From Nitrospirales bacterium (GTDB lineage Bacteria; Nitrospirota; Nitrospiria; Nitrospirales; UBA8639), in contig JALDRK010000001.1 in NCBI GenBank assembly GCA_031315915.1, positions 124,001 to 188,000 on the forward strand: DNA of 64,000 nt, given 5' to 3'. The position numbers and the translations under genes are program-made. Positions within the stretch are counted from its first letter, which is position 1. Each line of letters opens with the position of its first letter. The notes under the pieces were generated by a model. It ran no database searches, was not told where the DNA came from, and was given only the letters and a program-made list of their open reading frames with translations. Positions 47,184-55,920 of this stretch are shown here, piece by piece.

Positions 47184-47316
47184 GGTTACAGTCTCGCTCC
47201 AACTATGTTATAGTCTTTCAATGATGTTAGATATACTGCAGGTAAGCCAACTGCTGGGCCGGGGCAAATCCTGCCCCTCTTAATTTTCATCTAATCTTCA
47301 TCCTCTGGCCGTTATC

Positions 47317-48066
47317 ATGACACGAAAGCTTTCTCCTGAACAATTTCGTGACCGTTTATTTGATATCCTCCGAAAAAAACATCATTGGGCCACACCTTAC
47401 ATTAATAGCAATGCGGTCACAAAAGAGCAACTCAATATTTATTTCCATCAGGAATATGTGGTGTATGTCCGAGACTTTGCCGTACTTCTGGCTCAATCTC
47501 TCGGGAAAAATCCGCCATGGGAAGCCAGACGAGCTCTTGCCACCACGATCTATGAAGAAGAAACCGGTGGATTTTCCCTTGGAAAACCTCACCAAGAACT
47601 TTTTCTGCACATGATGAACGGCCTTGGGTTTGACCGAGCGGGATTTCGAGATGTTGAATTATTGGCTCCCAGTAGAGTGTACCGAGAATGGCTTGATCAG
47701 ATTTGCCGTGAAGAAGACTGGATGGTCAGTGCCGCAGTCCTCACGATTTTCATCAAAGGCAATGCCAACGACCCCGAAGAAGTCCTCTATCCCAAGCCGG
47801 CACAAAACTCGGAAGAAATCGAGGACATCATTCGTAAGCATCCCCTGGTCCAACATCAAGGTCTGACACAGGAATTTATGGATTACATCAGAGCCCAGTA
47901 TATGTTTGCCCCAGGCTCCCGCAAGGTCATATACGACATGATCACCCATCAAACGGAAGATGCCGACCAACAACATCATGTGCTTGTCCGCCTGGAAGAA
48001 TCCATGAATGTCTGGACCCGATACCAGGATGGCATTGCCAGAGCCTGTGGAATACGCCAGTCATGA
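47317..48066 (+). CDS. Haem-oxygenase-like diiron protein (CADD/PqqC-like)
   Basis: 249 residues, all-helical. The pattern YFHQEYVVYVRDFAVLLAQ (about 44-62), TIYEEETGG (about 76-84, followed by H at about 91) and a late H-x-x-E region match TenA/PqqC/CADD-type proteins, whose members bind two irons with Glu and His ligands. CADD proteins make p-aminobenzoate from tyrosine; others are N-oxygenases. This copy is longer than TenA and its substrate is unknown. With metH nearby, a link to folate supply is possible but unproven. Confidence 0.75.
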   Translation: MTRKLSPEQFRDRLFDILRKKHHWATPYINSNAVTKEQLNIYFHQEYVVYVRDFAVLLAQSLGKNPPWEARRALATTIYEEETGGFSLGKPHQELFLHMMNGLGFDRAGFRDVELLAPSRVYREWLDQICREEDWMVSAAVLTIFIKGNANDPEEVLYPKPAQNSEEIEDIIRKHPLVQHQGLTQEFMDYIRAQYMFAPGSRKVIYDMITHQTEDADQQHHVLVRLEESMNVWTRYQDGIARACGIRQS

Positions 48067-48075
48067 GATAACCCT

Positions 48076-48996
48076 TTGGTTCTTCCCTATTGTTCTTACA
48101 CCGCCCATCCGCTCTTCCCAGGAACACTTTTTCCTTCTAACCACCGAACGGGACTTTCAATTTCATTGACGCTTTTGCCAGCGACGGTGGCCATTAGAAT
48201 AGGGAGGCAGGGGCTAACAATTGGAGCCATCATCTTGGCCCTGGTTCAATGCACATGGACTCCCGAGATAGAGACCCCAGTTTTTTCCAGCGAACGGGGC
48301 ACCGTGGCCTTACGCACCTCCCATCATCTTCATAAGCCACCCGCACATCCTGCCAACCTTCCGCACCCCCTTCTTTACGACATTTTTAACGGACTCCGAT
48401 ACACTCAAGAAGCGGGAATTCTCCAAGAACTCCTCAACTCGCCGTCTTCCAAACTCTCCCCGGTATTTTCCAAGGCACAAATTGATTTTTTGGTCCCACA
48501 CGTATCCTTGGCATTAGCACAAGCCACCCCGGAAGAACTGGTAGATTTCTCCTGTCTCCCCTTAGAAACTTCTGACGTATGGACAAAGGGCAGTATAGGG
48601 GTTTTCAATCCCCAGATACTCTTTCTAGCCATGGCCATATCAAAAAACCCATTAGATCCTCATGACACCCGATCTTCCAAACAAACCTCTTTCCGGGATA
48701 TAGCGACGCTGAATTTCATGAAACAAGAGGCCATCATCCCACGGACACGGATTTCATCTCTCATGGATCTTCCACAGCACCTACATTGGATAGCCATTGA
48801 CTTGGAAACACTTTTATCAGATCAGGCACAAGATGAAGCGACAGATCACACCGCTGACCCTACAGTCAAAAAGCTGGAATCACTCAATGATGAAGACCTC
48901 CGAATTCAAAAACTAGAAAAGAAGATGGATCGGTTACTTGAGAAAATCGAGGAACAAAATAACGAGATTCAACGACTTCAGGAGGCTTCCCCCTAA
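48076..48996 (+). CDS. Exported hypothetical protein with C-terminal coiled coil
   Basis: Open for 306 codons, but the first start is a TTG and the first about 37 codons may not be coding; a GTG at 48187 gives VAIRIGRQGLTIGAIILALV, a better signal sequence with a Cys behind it. The body (about 100-260) is helical without known motifs. The end, from VKKLESLNDEDLRIQKLEKK to the stop, is a strong heptad coiled coil. Function unknown; possibly an envelope lipoprotein. Close to the diiron gene (10 bp). Confidence 0.55.
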   Translation: MVLPYCSYTAHPLFPGTLFPSNHRTGLSISLTLLPATVAIRIGRQGLTIGAIILALVQCTWTPEIETPVFSSERGTVALRTSHHLHKPPAHPANLPHPLLYDIFNGLRYTQEAGILQELLNSPSSKLSPVFSKAQIDFLVPHVSLALAQATPEELVDFSCLPLETSDVWTKGSIGVFNPQILFLAMAISKNPLDPHDTRSSKQTSFRDIATLNFMKQEAIIPRTRISSLMDLPQHLHWIAIDLETLLSDQAQDEATDHTADPTVKKLESLNDEDLRIQKLEKKMDRLLEKIEEQNNEIQRLQEASP

Positions 48997-49008
48997 CATG
49001 CAGACAAG

Positions 49009-49725
49009 TTAATCCACGCAGATACAATCTGCGCCACCCAATATGGCCTCCTGAGGTTGTACGGCACGATAAGTCATTCGACAATAACAGGCATAGGTAA
49101 CATACGTATCCTGTAAGCAATATAATGCCACATTTTTTCCAGTTTGATTCACCCACATATCTGCCACCTGAGCCCCACTTCCTGATTTCGTTGGCACACG
49201 TAAAGCCCGTGCCAACACATCTAGCTTAACCCATCCTCTCGTATCCCAATTGCTCCAGACAGCCATGGTATCGTATACGGGATCGGTTCGGAATCTGGCC
49301 AAATTCAGCTCAAACGGCGGCCTAATTTGATGGATAACGGAACGCTTTTTAAGAAACGGCAGATCAAATCCCAATCCATTGTGGGTAATCCATAAGGAAG
49401 GTCGTAATTCACCAATCTTGCGCCAAAACCGGCGCAACAACTCCGCTTCATTCTCCCCATACCATGAAAGGGACTCCTGAGGTTCCATCTCATCCGAAAA
49501 GACCAACAAGCCAATGACCACTATCCGGCTAAAAGTTCCATCAAAAGCTGACCGCTGATATAACTCCTCCTCTTTTTGGCGTCGGATCTCATGTTCAGAA
49601 TAGTCAAAAAGATCACCGGGGACGGTCTTCAAGCTCTCCTCCCCTGGTTCAGGACTTACCCCGACTAGATCTGCCCAATGCTCCCGTGAGGCCTGCAAGG
49701 TTTCAATATCTAGAACCACTTTCAT
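49009..49725 (-). CDS. PolB-like 3'-5' exonuclease
   Basis: 238 residues with a DnaQ/RNase H fold close to PF10108 (predicted PolB-like 3'-5' exonuclease). Exonuclease I motif DIET at residues 6-9, motif II NGLGFDLPFLKKR (about 113-125), motif III YCLQDTYVTYACY (about 200-212) supply the metal-binding acids. It would trim 3' ends in repair. It lies next to mutY and a NUDIX gene on the same strand, so a repair cluster is plausible. Confidence 0.82.
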   Translation of the reverse strand: MKVVLDIETLQASREHWADLVGVSPEPGEESLKTVPGDLFDYSEHEIRRQKEEELYQRSAFDGTFSRIVVIGLLVFSDEMEPQESLSWYGENEAELLRRFWRKIGELRPSLWITHNGLGFDLPFLKKRSVIHQIRPPFELNLARFRTDPVYDTMAVWSNWDTRGWVKLDVLARALRVPTKSGSGAQVADMWVNQTGKNVALYCLQDTYVTYACYCRMTYRAVQPQEAILGGADCICVD

Positions 49726-49779
49726 AAAAAAGACCGCTCCTCATGAAGATTTCACATTGACAAGAAATTCTTATGTCTG

Positions 49780-50205
49780 TCATTCACAGATTTCACGGTA
49801 CAGTTGTTTGATAATCGTTTGGTCGGCATCTGGAAAGGCATAATTCTGAAGTTCACCTTTGCTCACCCACGCGATTTCAGCACAACCTTTTAGCTGAGGA
49901 ATACCCGCAACCAAGGCACATCGAAAAAAATGCAATTCAACTAATTTCTCAGGATATTGATGCCTTACCGTTGCATAAAGACTGGGAGAACCGACGGTGA
50001 TATGTAATTCCTCCCAAATCTCTCTCTTGAGACACTCAACCAACGATTCTCCAATCTCTTTTTTCCCACCGGGAAACTCCCAAACTCCTCCTAAATGCGT
50101 CCCGGCTTTTCTTTTTGTAATGAGCAGTTTCCCTTGATACTCAATGATTCCGGCAACAACGACAACAATGGAATTAGGAGGGAGATTCGTTCGATCGTCA
50201 TCCAT
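49780..50205 (-). CDS. NUDIX hydrolase (MutT-like), coupled to mutY
   Basis: About 141 residues from ATG at 50205 (MDDDRTNLPPNS), which shares one base with the mutY stop (TGATG); the longer frame to 50271 would overlap mutY. The Nudix box reads GGKKEIGESLVECLKREIWEEL (G-x5-E-x7-REUxEE), complete and thus likely active. MutT-type enzymes cleanse 8-oxo-dGTP. The box and size also fit the NUDIX-like C-terminal domain of larger MutY proteins, which the neighbouring MutY lacks. Confidence 0.9.
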   Translation of the reverse strand: MDDDRTNLPPNSIVVVVAGIIEYQGKLLITKRKAGTHLGGVWEFPGGKKEIGESLVECLKREIWEELHITVGSPSLYATVRHQYPEKLVELHFFRCALVAGIPQLKGCAEIAWVSKGELQNYAFPDADQTIIKQLYREICE

Positions 50206-50900
50206 CAGGAATGAATCCGGCAAATATCCCGCATGGGACAAATCAGACAGGTTGGTTTTCGAGCTGAACATACCATTGCACCAAAATCCATAAGAGCCTG
50301 ATTAAAATCATACCCACGGCCGCGAGGGATTAGGTGTTTGGATGCGATCCATAATTGATTTTTATATTTTTTGGGATCTCCTTCTCCCCAAAACACCCGA
50401 TACAGTACCCGCATCACATTCGTATCGAGGATGGGAGCATCTTGATTGAAGGCAAACGATCGAATGGCTCCAGCCGTATAACGACCAATTCCCTTCATCG
50501 ATAAAAGCTCCTGTTCCTTACGAGGAATAGTTCCCCCATACCGCTCGACCGACTCACACGCAATTTCTCGCAAGCGGTAAGGTCTGATGTTATATCCCAA
50601 CGGGTACCAGGTTTTCCGGACTTCTTCCGGAGATGCCTGGGAGAGTGCATGAAGACTCGGGTATTTCGTTAAAAACTCATGAAATTTCGGAATAACTCGA
50701 TCAACCTGGGTTTGCTGAAGCATAATCTCAGAAACCAAGATTTTATAGGGGTCCGCGGTTCTTCTCCAGGGCAAGTCTCGCCCAAATTCTTCGTACCACC
50801 GCAATAACCGTTTTTGAAATTTTAGCTTTTTCCCTCTAGAAATTTTCACCTCTTTAATCACCGATTTAGCCAAGGAACGAGAAGAGCGGGATTTAGACAT
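50205..50900 (-). CDS. mutY: A/G-specific adenine glycosylase, short form
   Basis: 231 residues. Removes adenine mispaired with 8-oxoguanine. Features: basic N-terminus; DLPWRRTADPYKILVSEIML (about 40-59, catalytic Glu); helix-hairpin-helix MKGIGRYTAGAI (about 127-138); Asp in ILDTNVMRVL; and the [4Fe-4S] loop C-X6-C-X2-C-X5-C at the C-terminus (CSARKPTCLICPMRDIC). The usual C-terminal 8-oxoG-recognition domain is absent (MutY is normally about 350 residues). A coupled NUDIX gene follows directly. Confidence 0.9.
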   Translation of the reverse strand: MSKSRSSRSLAKSVIKEVKISRGKKLKFQKRLLRWYEEFGRDLPWRRTADPYKILVSEIMLQQTQVDRVIPKFHEFLTKYPSLHALSQASPEEVRKTWYPLGYNIRPYRLREIACESVERYGGTIPRKEQELLSMKGIGRYTAGAIRSFAFNQDAPILDTNVMRVLYRVFWGEGDPKKYKNQLWIASKHLIPRGRGYDFNQALMDFGAMVCSARKPTCLICPMRDICRIHS

Positions 50901-52141
50901 ATAGGAACTCCTTAACCGAAACGATGATAATCCTCATGAAACTTTTTGATTGATCATCCAATTATCTGGAAGATCGACGACCGACAAAAATGCCAATTCA
51001 TAACGTCAAAGGCCTTGCTTGTATAATAGCCGATTAGGTGCGCGTTCCCGTGCCATACTTCAGGTCCGGCTGAACAAAGGCATGACCATGCCTTCCCCAG
51101 ATGAGTGGCGAAGAACCAGAGCCTCTGAGGAGGGGGACTAGCTCAAGACCGCCATTCGCTCTAGGCGATGGCCACCGTATTGGCAGGCACCCAGCCCCCG
51201 AAGAAGCCACGAAACGGCGCATAACAGGATAAAGCCTCACCCCTATCGGACCCGCGCGGCTCACACACCGGTCGCGACTCGAGCTCGCCAGCCTTGGTGT
51301 TCGGAACAGAGCGGCTGGACCAGATTCTCAAGATGATCCGGCTTGTCGCACATCCGACCCTGGCACGGGAGAATGGGCCCTCCTCTAAACGGGAAAAAGA
51401 CATGGCAGAGTTCAGGCGTTGTTTACCCACGTTTTTTGCCCACCGACTGGTCATCCACATCATCCATGCACAGGCCCCAACGGAGAATGCCTAAGGCTTC
51501 CTGACCCAGTAGCTGTCAAAAGAGACCAATTTGACGGATTGTACTCAGCATGCCCTCAATCTCATGGCATACCGGTTGAACATGCGACCACGAAAAGGCT
51601 CCAACGAGGCGACATCCATAGAACCATTTACCAAAAATGCGCCATCAATCCCTCGTTGCACGTGCAACTTATAAGCGCCACATGACATCTGACAAAAAGG
51701 AAAGTACTAGTTTAACTTTTTCGGTGAAAAAGGCACTAATCGATATTTACCACTGGGAAGCATGGACTTCCTTACTTATCTTTAGTTATGTTCCCTCAAC
51801 ATTTCGAGGGTCGTCTTATTTCTTTTCCTATACACCGACTTCACCTATTTCCATGTTATTCATCATTACTTGAGAGGAATAGTGCCCCCTTCATAGAACG
51901 ATCGAAAAACTTCCCCCACTAACTTCATTTCTTAATTCCGGGGCCTTCGTCAAACGATGCAGACGAAATCCGGTGTAGTCCGTCTGTATAAAATTTCCCT
52001 TCCGGTTCTTTCTCGGATTTTTCCATTTTTTGTTTTTTCACACATCATTAAATACTTTTTAACGTCTCATTTAACAAACAACTTTTTGACTTCCCCCAAA
52101 TATCCAAACTTTAACTTTCAACTAACTTAATGAGGTGAACC
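50901..52141. other. 1.2 kb without a recognisable gene
   Basis: 51030-51500 looks more GC-rich than its surroundings, with open pieces on both strands (for example minus 51161-51463 containing CYAPFRGFFGGWVPANTVA), none of which I can assign; it resembles a scar of a mobile element or intron rather than a native gene. 51500-51880 is non-coding by eye. 51880-52141 is AT-rich and should hold the promoter of the methyltransferase, whose ribosome site AATGAGGTGAACC precedes 52142. Confidence 0.4.
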
Positions 52142-53104
52142 ATGGCAAGCCCGTCAATTCCATTAGTCAACCTGTCATCCCATGATTCAACGGCAGTTCG
52201 AACGCTTACCAGGGAAATTTCTGATTTTCTCTCGCACCTAGCAAACCATGGTGGGCCCACACCCGCTGAATACCCACTTCTCAATCATCACTTGGCACAT
52301 TTTGCAAACCCACAATTCACAAATCTGTTGAGTCCAGAACAAATCAGTTCCCTTCGAAATTCGCTGGGAATAGCTCTCTCTCCGCAAACCATTCAAGGCT
52401 GGGCCTACCATAAACCTTTAGGCTACGCTGGCGATTACCTCCTGATAGAGAAAATTTATAATAATCTTGTGTCTCCCAATCCGTCTTTACGGAAATGGGA
52501 TCTTTTTTCTCATACACAGAAAGCCACAAAAGCCATTCGAAACAGAATCTCCTTTTTCCTGGAACAGATGTGGAAAACACATATGGAAACCCCGGTAAGA
52601 TCACATATTTTAAATTTAGCCTCCGGACCAGGTCGGGACTTGAATGAAGCATTGAAAGTTTTGGGGTCACCGGCTATTTATGTCGATTGCGTCGAACAAG
52701 ATGAGCGAGCAATCGAGTATGCCAAAAATCTGTGCGGCCAATTTCTGTCTCAAATTCAATTCATCCATAAAAACGCCCTTAAGTTTACCTCAAATAAAGC
52801 TTACCATTTGATTTGGTCGGGAGGGTTATTTGATTACTTCAATGACAGTATCTTCAAACGGATGATCAAACGCCTGTACCCCTTATTGCAACCTGAGGGA
52901 CGACTCATCATTGGGAATTTTTCTTCGGGAAATCCTTCGAAGGGGTACATGGATTTATTTTCCTGGAATCTGTTTCACCGAACTCACGATCAATTACGAA
53001 TCTTGGCAGAGGAATCTGGAATTCCTCGCCATCAGATCAGCATTGAACAAGAACCTGAGGGAATCAATTTGTTTTTGATTATCAAAAATTCATCCAGGTC
53101 GTAG
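52142..53104 (+). CDS. Class I SAM-dependent methyltransferase, EF/PhcB-like
   Basis: 320 residues. The first about 110 residues include LGYAGDYLLIEKIYNN, a segment typical of proteins annotated as extracellular factor (3-hydroxypalmitate methyl ester) biosynthesis. The methyltransferase core has LNLASGPGRDLNEA (motif I, about 157-170), YVDCVEQDERAIEYAK (motif II) and YHLIWSGGLFDYF. PhcB makes a fatty-acid methyl ester quorum signal in Ralstonia; whether this one does is unknown. It precedes two sensor-kinase genes on the opposite strand. Confidence 0.78.
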   Translation: MASPSIPLVNLSSHDSTAVRTLTREISDFLSHLANHGGPTPAEYPLLNHHLAHFANPQFTNLLSPEQISSLRNSLGIALSPQTIQGWAYHKPLGYAGDYLLIEKIYNNLVSPNPSLRKWDLFSHTQKATKAIRNRISFFLEQMWKTHMETPVRSHILNLASGPGRDLNEALKVLGSPAIYVDCVEQDERAIEYAKNLCGQFLSQIQFIHKNALKFTSNKAYHLIWSGGLFDYFNDSIFKRMIKRLYPLLQPEGRLIIGNFSSGNPSKGYMDLFSWNLFHRTHDQLRILAEESGIPRHQISIEQEPEGINLFLIIKNSSRS

Positions 53105-53351
53105 GCATTTCACGGGAAACCACACCACGGAAAAGATCCGCGGAATAGCCAAGGATCTTTTTCCGTGTGGTTCCCAAAAAACGCTTTCACTAAAACCGCT
53201 TCATGCCTGAGGGCGAATCCTTGGCAAATCCGATGAAGAACCAGTGAACATCCCATGACCGTCTCATTATCCGTTTGAAGAAAAATGATCATTTTGATCA
53301 GAAACCTCAGCCGAAATTGATAACGATTACGGCCGTGGAAACGTCCTTCGA

Positions 53352-55649
53352 TCAAGAATCATTCAGGACAGCATTTAACACGTTACTCAAATCCACGAGG
53401 TTAAAGGGTTTGGCAACTCGTCCTTTGAATCCATAGTCCTTGAAATGCGCCAAAACGGGATCGTTGGAATATCCGCTCACGACAATTCCTTTTACCTGTG
53501 GATCCAACTCTCTTAGCTCTCCGATCACTTCCCTACCTCCCATGCCTCCTGGGACCGTCAAGTCCAAAATAACCGCGGAAAACGGGTCTCCCCGTTTCTG
53601 AGCTTCATGAAAAATCTGCAATGCCTCCCTTCCATCCTTCGCCGTTTGATAGCTATACCCGCACGTTTCTACCATTTCTCCAAGGACTCGCCTAATTTGC
53701 AATTCATCGTCCATGATAAGAATTTTTCCATCTCCTCGATGAAACTGGTCTGGCACGGCCTCCTGAGTCACTTCACTCCCGAGGATAGCCGGAAGCACCA
53801 TGGAGAACTTGGCCCCAGATCCCAGCTGTGAGTCCACCAGCAACATTCCTCCATGATTCCGCATGATCGAATAAGAAGTAGCCAATCCTAATCCAGAACC
53901 GGTTGGCTTCGTAGTGAAATACGGGTCAAAAATTTTATCAAGATGATCCGGCGAAATTCCTGTTCCTTGATCTACAACATCAATTCTGACCCACTGAGCA
54001 TCCGGAGACTTTTGCTGGACAAAATCCGCATGGGGCAATTCGTCTGAGGAAATATTATACGCATGAATCGTACATTCTCCACCCTGACCCATCGCCTGCC
54101 TGGCGTTGATCACCAAATTATGAATTACCTGACAAATTTGCCCAGCATCGACGCTCACATAATGTAGGGGTTCATAAATATAAAAAATAGGCCTGACATT
54201 AGATCCTGCCAGCACCAACCGAACATTGTCCTCAATGAGGTTTCCAAGAGTCAAAACCTTCTTAAGAGGGACTCCTCCCTTTGAAAAGGTTAATAATTGC
54301 CCCGCAATTTCTTGGGCTCGGACAGAGGCCTTTTCAGCCTCGATCAACCGAGCATACAACGGGTGTGAAGGTTCAAGACCAAACTTGGCGAGGGAGACCT
54401 GCCCTAAAATGGTCGTTAACAAATTATTAAAATCATGAGCCAACCCTCCTGCCAATAATCCCAATGATTCGAGTTTGGCGTTGCGCAGGCGTTCTTCCTC
54501 CCATTTTTTTCTTTCGGTCACATCTTGAGCAATTCCCATAACACGATTTTTGGGACCATCGACTCCATACATCGGAAACGTTCGGTTATGAATCCACCGG
54601 ATATCAGATTGCTTGGTGCTTATACGATATTCGATATCTAAGGATTTGAATCCCATTCGCTTTAAAAACAAATTTTCCATTCGCCCACGATCATCGGGAA
54701 CCACCATCGTCAGCCAATCAAACGGGTTATTCATCAGATTCTGGGGATTGCCTCCCCACAATTTTTCATAAGCGGGGCTCACATAGATGATCCGCTGAAT
54801 CTCAGCATCCCAAATCCAAAATACACTATCGACGGTTTCAGCCAATTGTCGGAATTTTTCTTCACTCTCCTGAAAAGCTAATCGATTTGTGCGCTCTTCA
54901 GTAATATCCCGACAAACTACTAAGATGGTCGTAATTCTTCCGGTTTCCATGTATTCTGGAAACAGACGAAACTCAAATATTTTTACAGTTTGTCTGATCG
55001 GTTGAGAACATTCGAATACGATGGGAACCTCGTGGTCAAAAACTTCCTTGATTTTTTTCTCAACAATACTCATTACCGCAGAAGACAATCCAAACTCTCC
55101 CAACGGTTTGCCTAGATACTTTTCAGGAGGAAGCACCTCTTGACGATCCCAAGCGCGATTAAGATAAAGGAGGCGTAATTGTCGATCCACTTTCGCCACA
55201 ATATCTGGGAGACTTTCGGTCAGGGATTTTATTTCACGATCCCAGCGATCAAACTCTTGGGCAACCCACTCCGTAGCATATGCCCCCATCAAAACACCTT
55301 GAAAGATCTTTTCATGTCGATCATTAACCATAGACACTAAACTTTCTTCGCGAACCCACACATAAGATCCCTTTTCAGTTAACAGTCGATATGCCAATGA
55401 AACCGAATAGGGGACTTCCGAGGATTGATGTTCCCATCCTCGTATAAACAAATTACGATCTTCCGGATGTATCGTGGCAAAAAATGCTCTGGAATCCGAC
55501 TGAAAATATTCAGGAGAAAAACCCAGTAACGACTTAATGGAGGGACTGAGAGAAATAAACTTTCGATCGATCCCCTTTTGAATGCCTTGATAAATGCTCA
55601 AAAGAGACCGCTCAAAAAACGGTGAAAGAGACTGGCCAAAACTATCCAT
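53352..55649 (-). CDS. Hybrid sensor histidine kinase (three PAS, HisKA, HATPase, REC)
   Basis: 765 residues, no membrane segment, so it senses in the cytoplasm. PAS regions at about 15-135, 140-265 (SLPDIVAKVDRQLRLLYLNR) and 270-395 (VFWIWDAEIQRIIYVSPAYE). HisKA with His in GGLAHDFNNLLTTILG (about 405-415), HATPase (VINARQAMG; DQGTGIS; GSGLGLATSYSI) and receiver from about 640 with Asp in AVILDLTVPGGMGG (about 690) and the Lys of RVAKPF. Phosphate may pass to an unlinked phosphotransfer protein. Convergent with the methyltransferase gene. Confidence 0.92.
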   Translation of the reverse strand: MDSFGQSLSPFFERSLLSIYQGIQKGIDRKFISLSPSIKSLLGFSPEYFQSDSRAFFATIHPEDRNLFIRGWEHQSSEVPYSVSLAYRLLTEKGSYVWVREESLVSMVNDRHEKIFQGVLMGAYATEWVAQEFDRWDREIKSLTESLPDIVAKVDRQLRLLYLNRAWDRQEVLPPEKYLGKPLGEFGLSSAVMSIVEKKIKEVFDHEVPIVFECSQPIRQTVKIFEFRLFPEYMETGRITTILVVCRDITEERTNRLAFQESEEKFRQLAETVDSVFWIWDAEIQRIIYVSPAYEKLWGGNPQNLMNNPFDWLTMVVPDDRGRMENLFLKRMGFKSLDIEYRISTKQSDIRWIHNRTFPMYGVDGPKNRVMGIAQDVTERKKWEEERLRNAKLESLGLLAGGLAHDFNNLLTTILGQVSLAKFGLEPSHPLYARLIEAEKASVRAQEIAGQLLTFSKGGVPLKKVLTLGNLIEDNVRLVLAGSNVRPIFYIYEPLHYVSVDAGQICQVIHNLVINARQAMGQGGECTIHAYNISSDELPHADFVQQKSPDAQWVRIDVVDQGTGISPDHLDKIFDPYFTTKPTGSGLGLATSYSIMRNHGGMLLVDSQLGSGAKFSMVLPAILGSEVTQEAVPDQFHRGDGKILIMDDELQIRRVLGEMVETCGYSYQTAKDGREALQIFHEAQKRGDPFSAVILDLTVPGGMGGREVIGELRELDPQVKGIVVSGYSNDPVLAHFKDYGFKGRVAKPFNLVDLSNVLNAVLNDS

Positions 55650-55920
55650 ACCTTTGAATGACCTTACTTTGTCTGAGTGTCCGCCTAAATGCCGCCCAAA
55701 GCATCAAGAGGGTTTCATTTCATCGAAGTCATACACAAGATCCACGGCAGGCTCGCGTTCATTCCAACACGCAATGTACCAACAAATGGCCTGTATTGCC
55801 TAATTCTGATTTTCTGTGTTTCAGAGGAGTCTTATTGGGGAATACCTGACCCCCAGCCGTAGCCTCGAAATGGCCTTCTAGCGAATGGTGGGAACCCCGA
55901 AAGGTAACAGTGATCGTTCG

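Noticed and set aside
53110-53355. 81-codon minus-strand frame between methyltransferase and sensor kinase
   Set aside because: Starts within the end of the kinase gene, has no motif and no ribosome site; likely chance.
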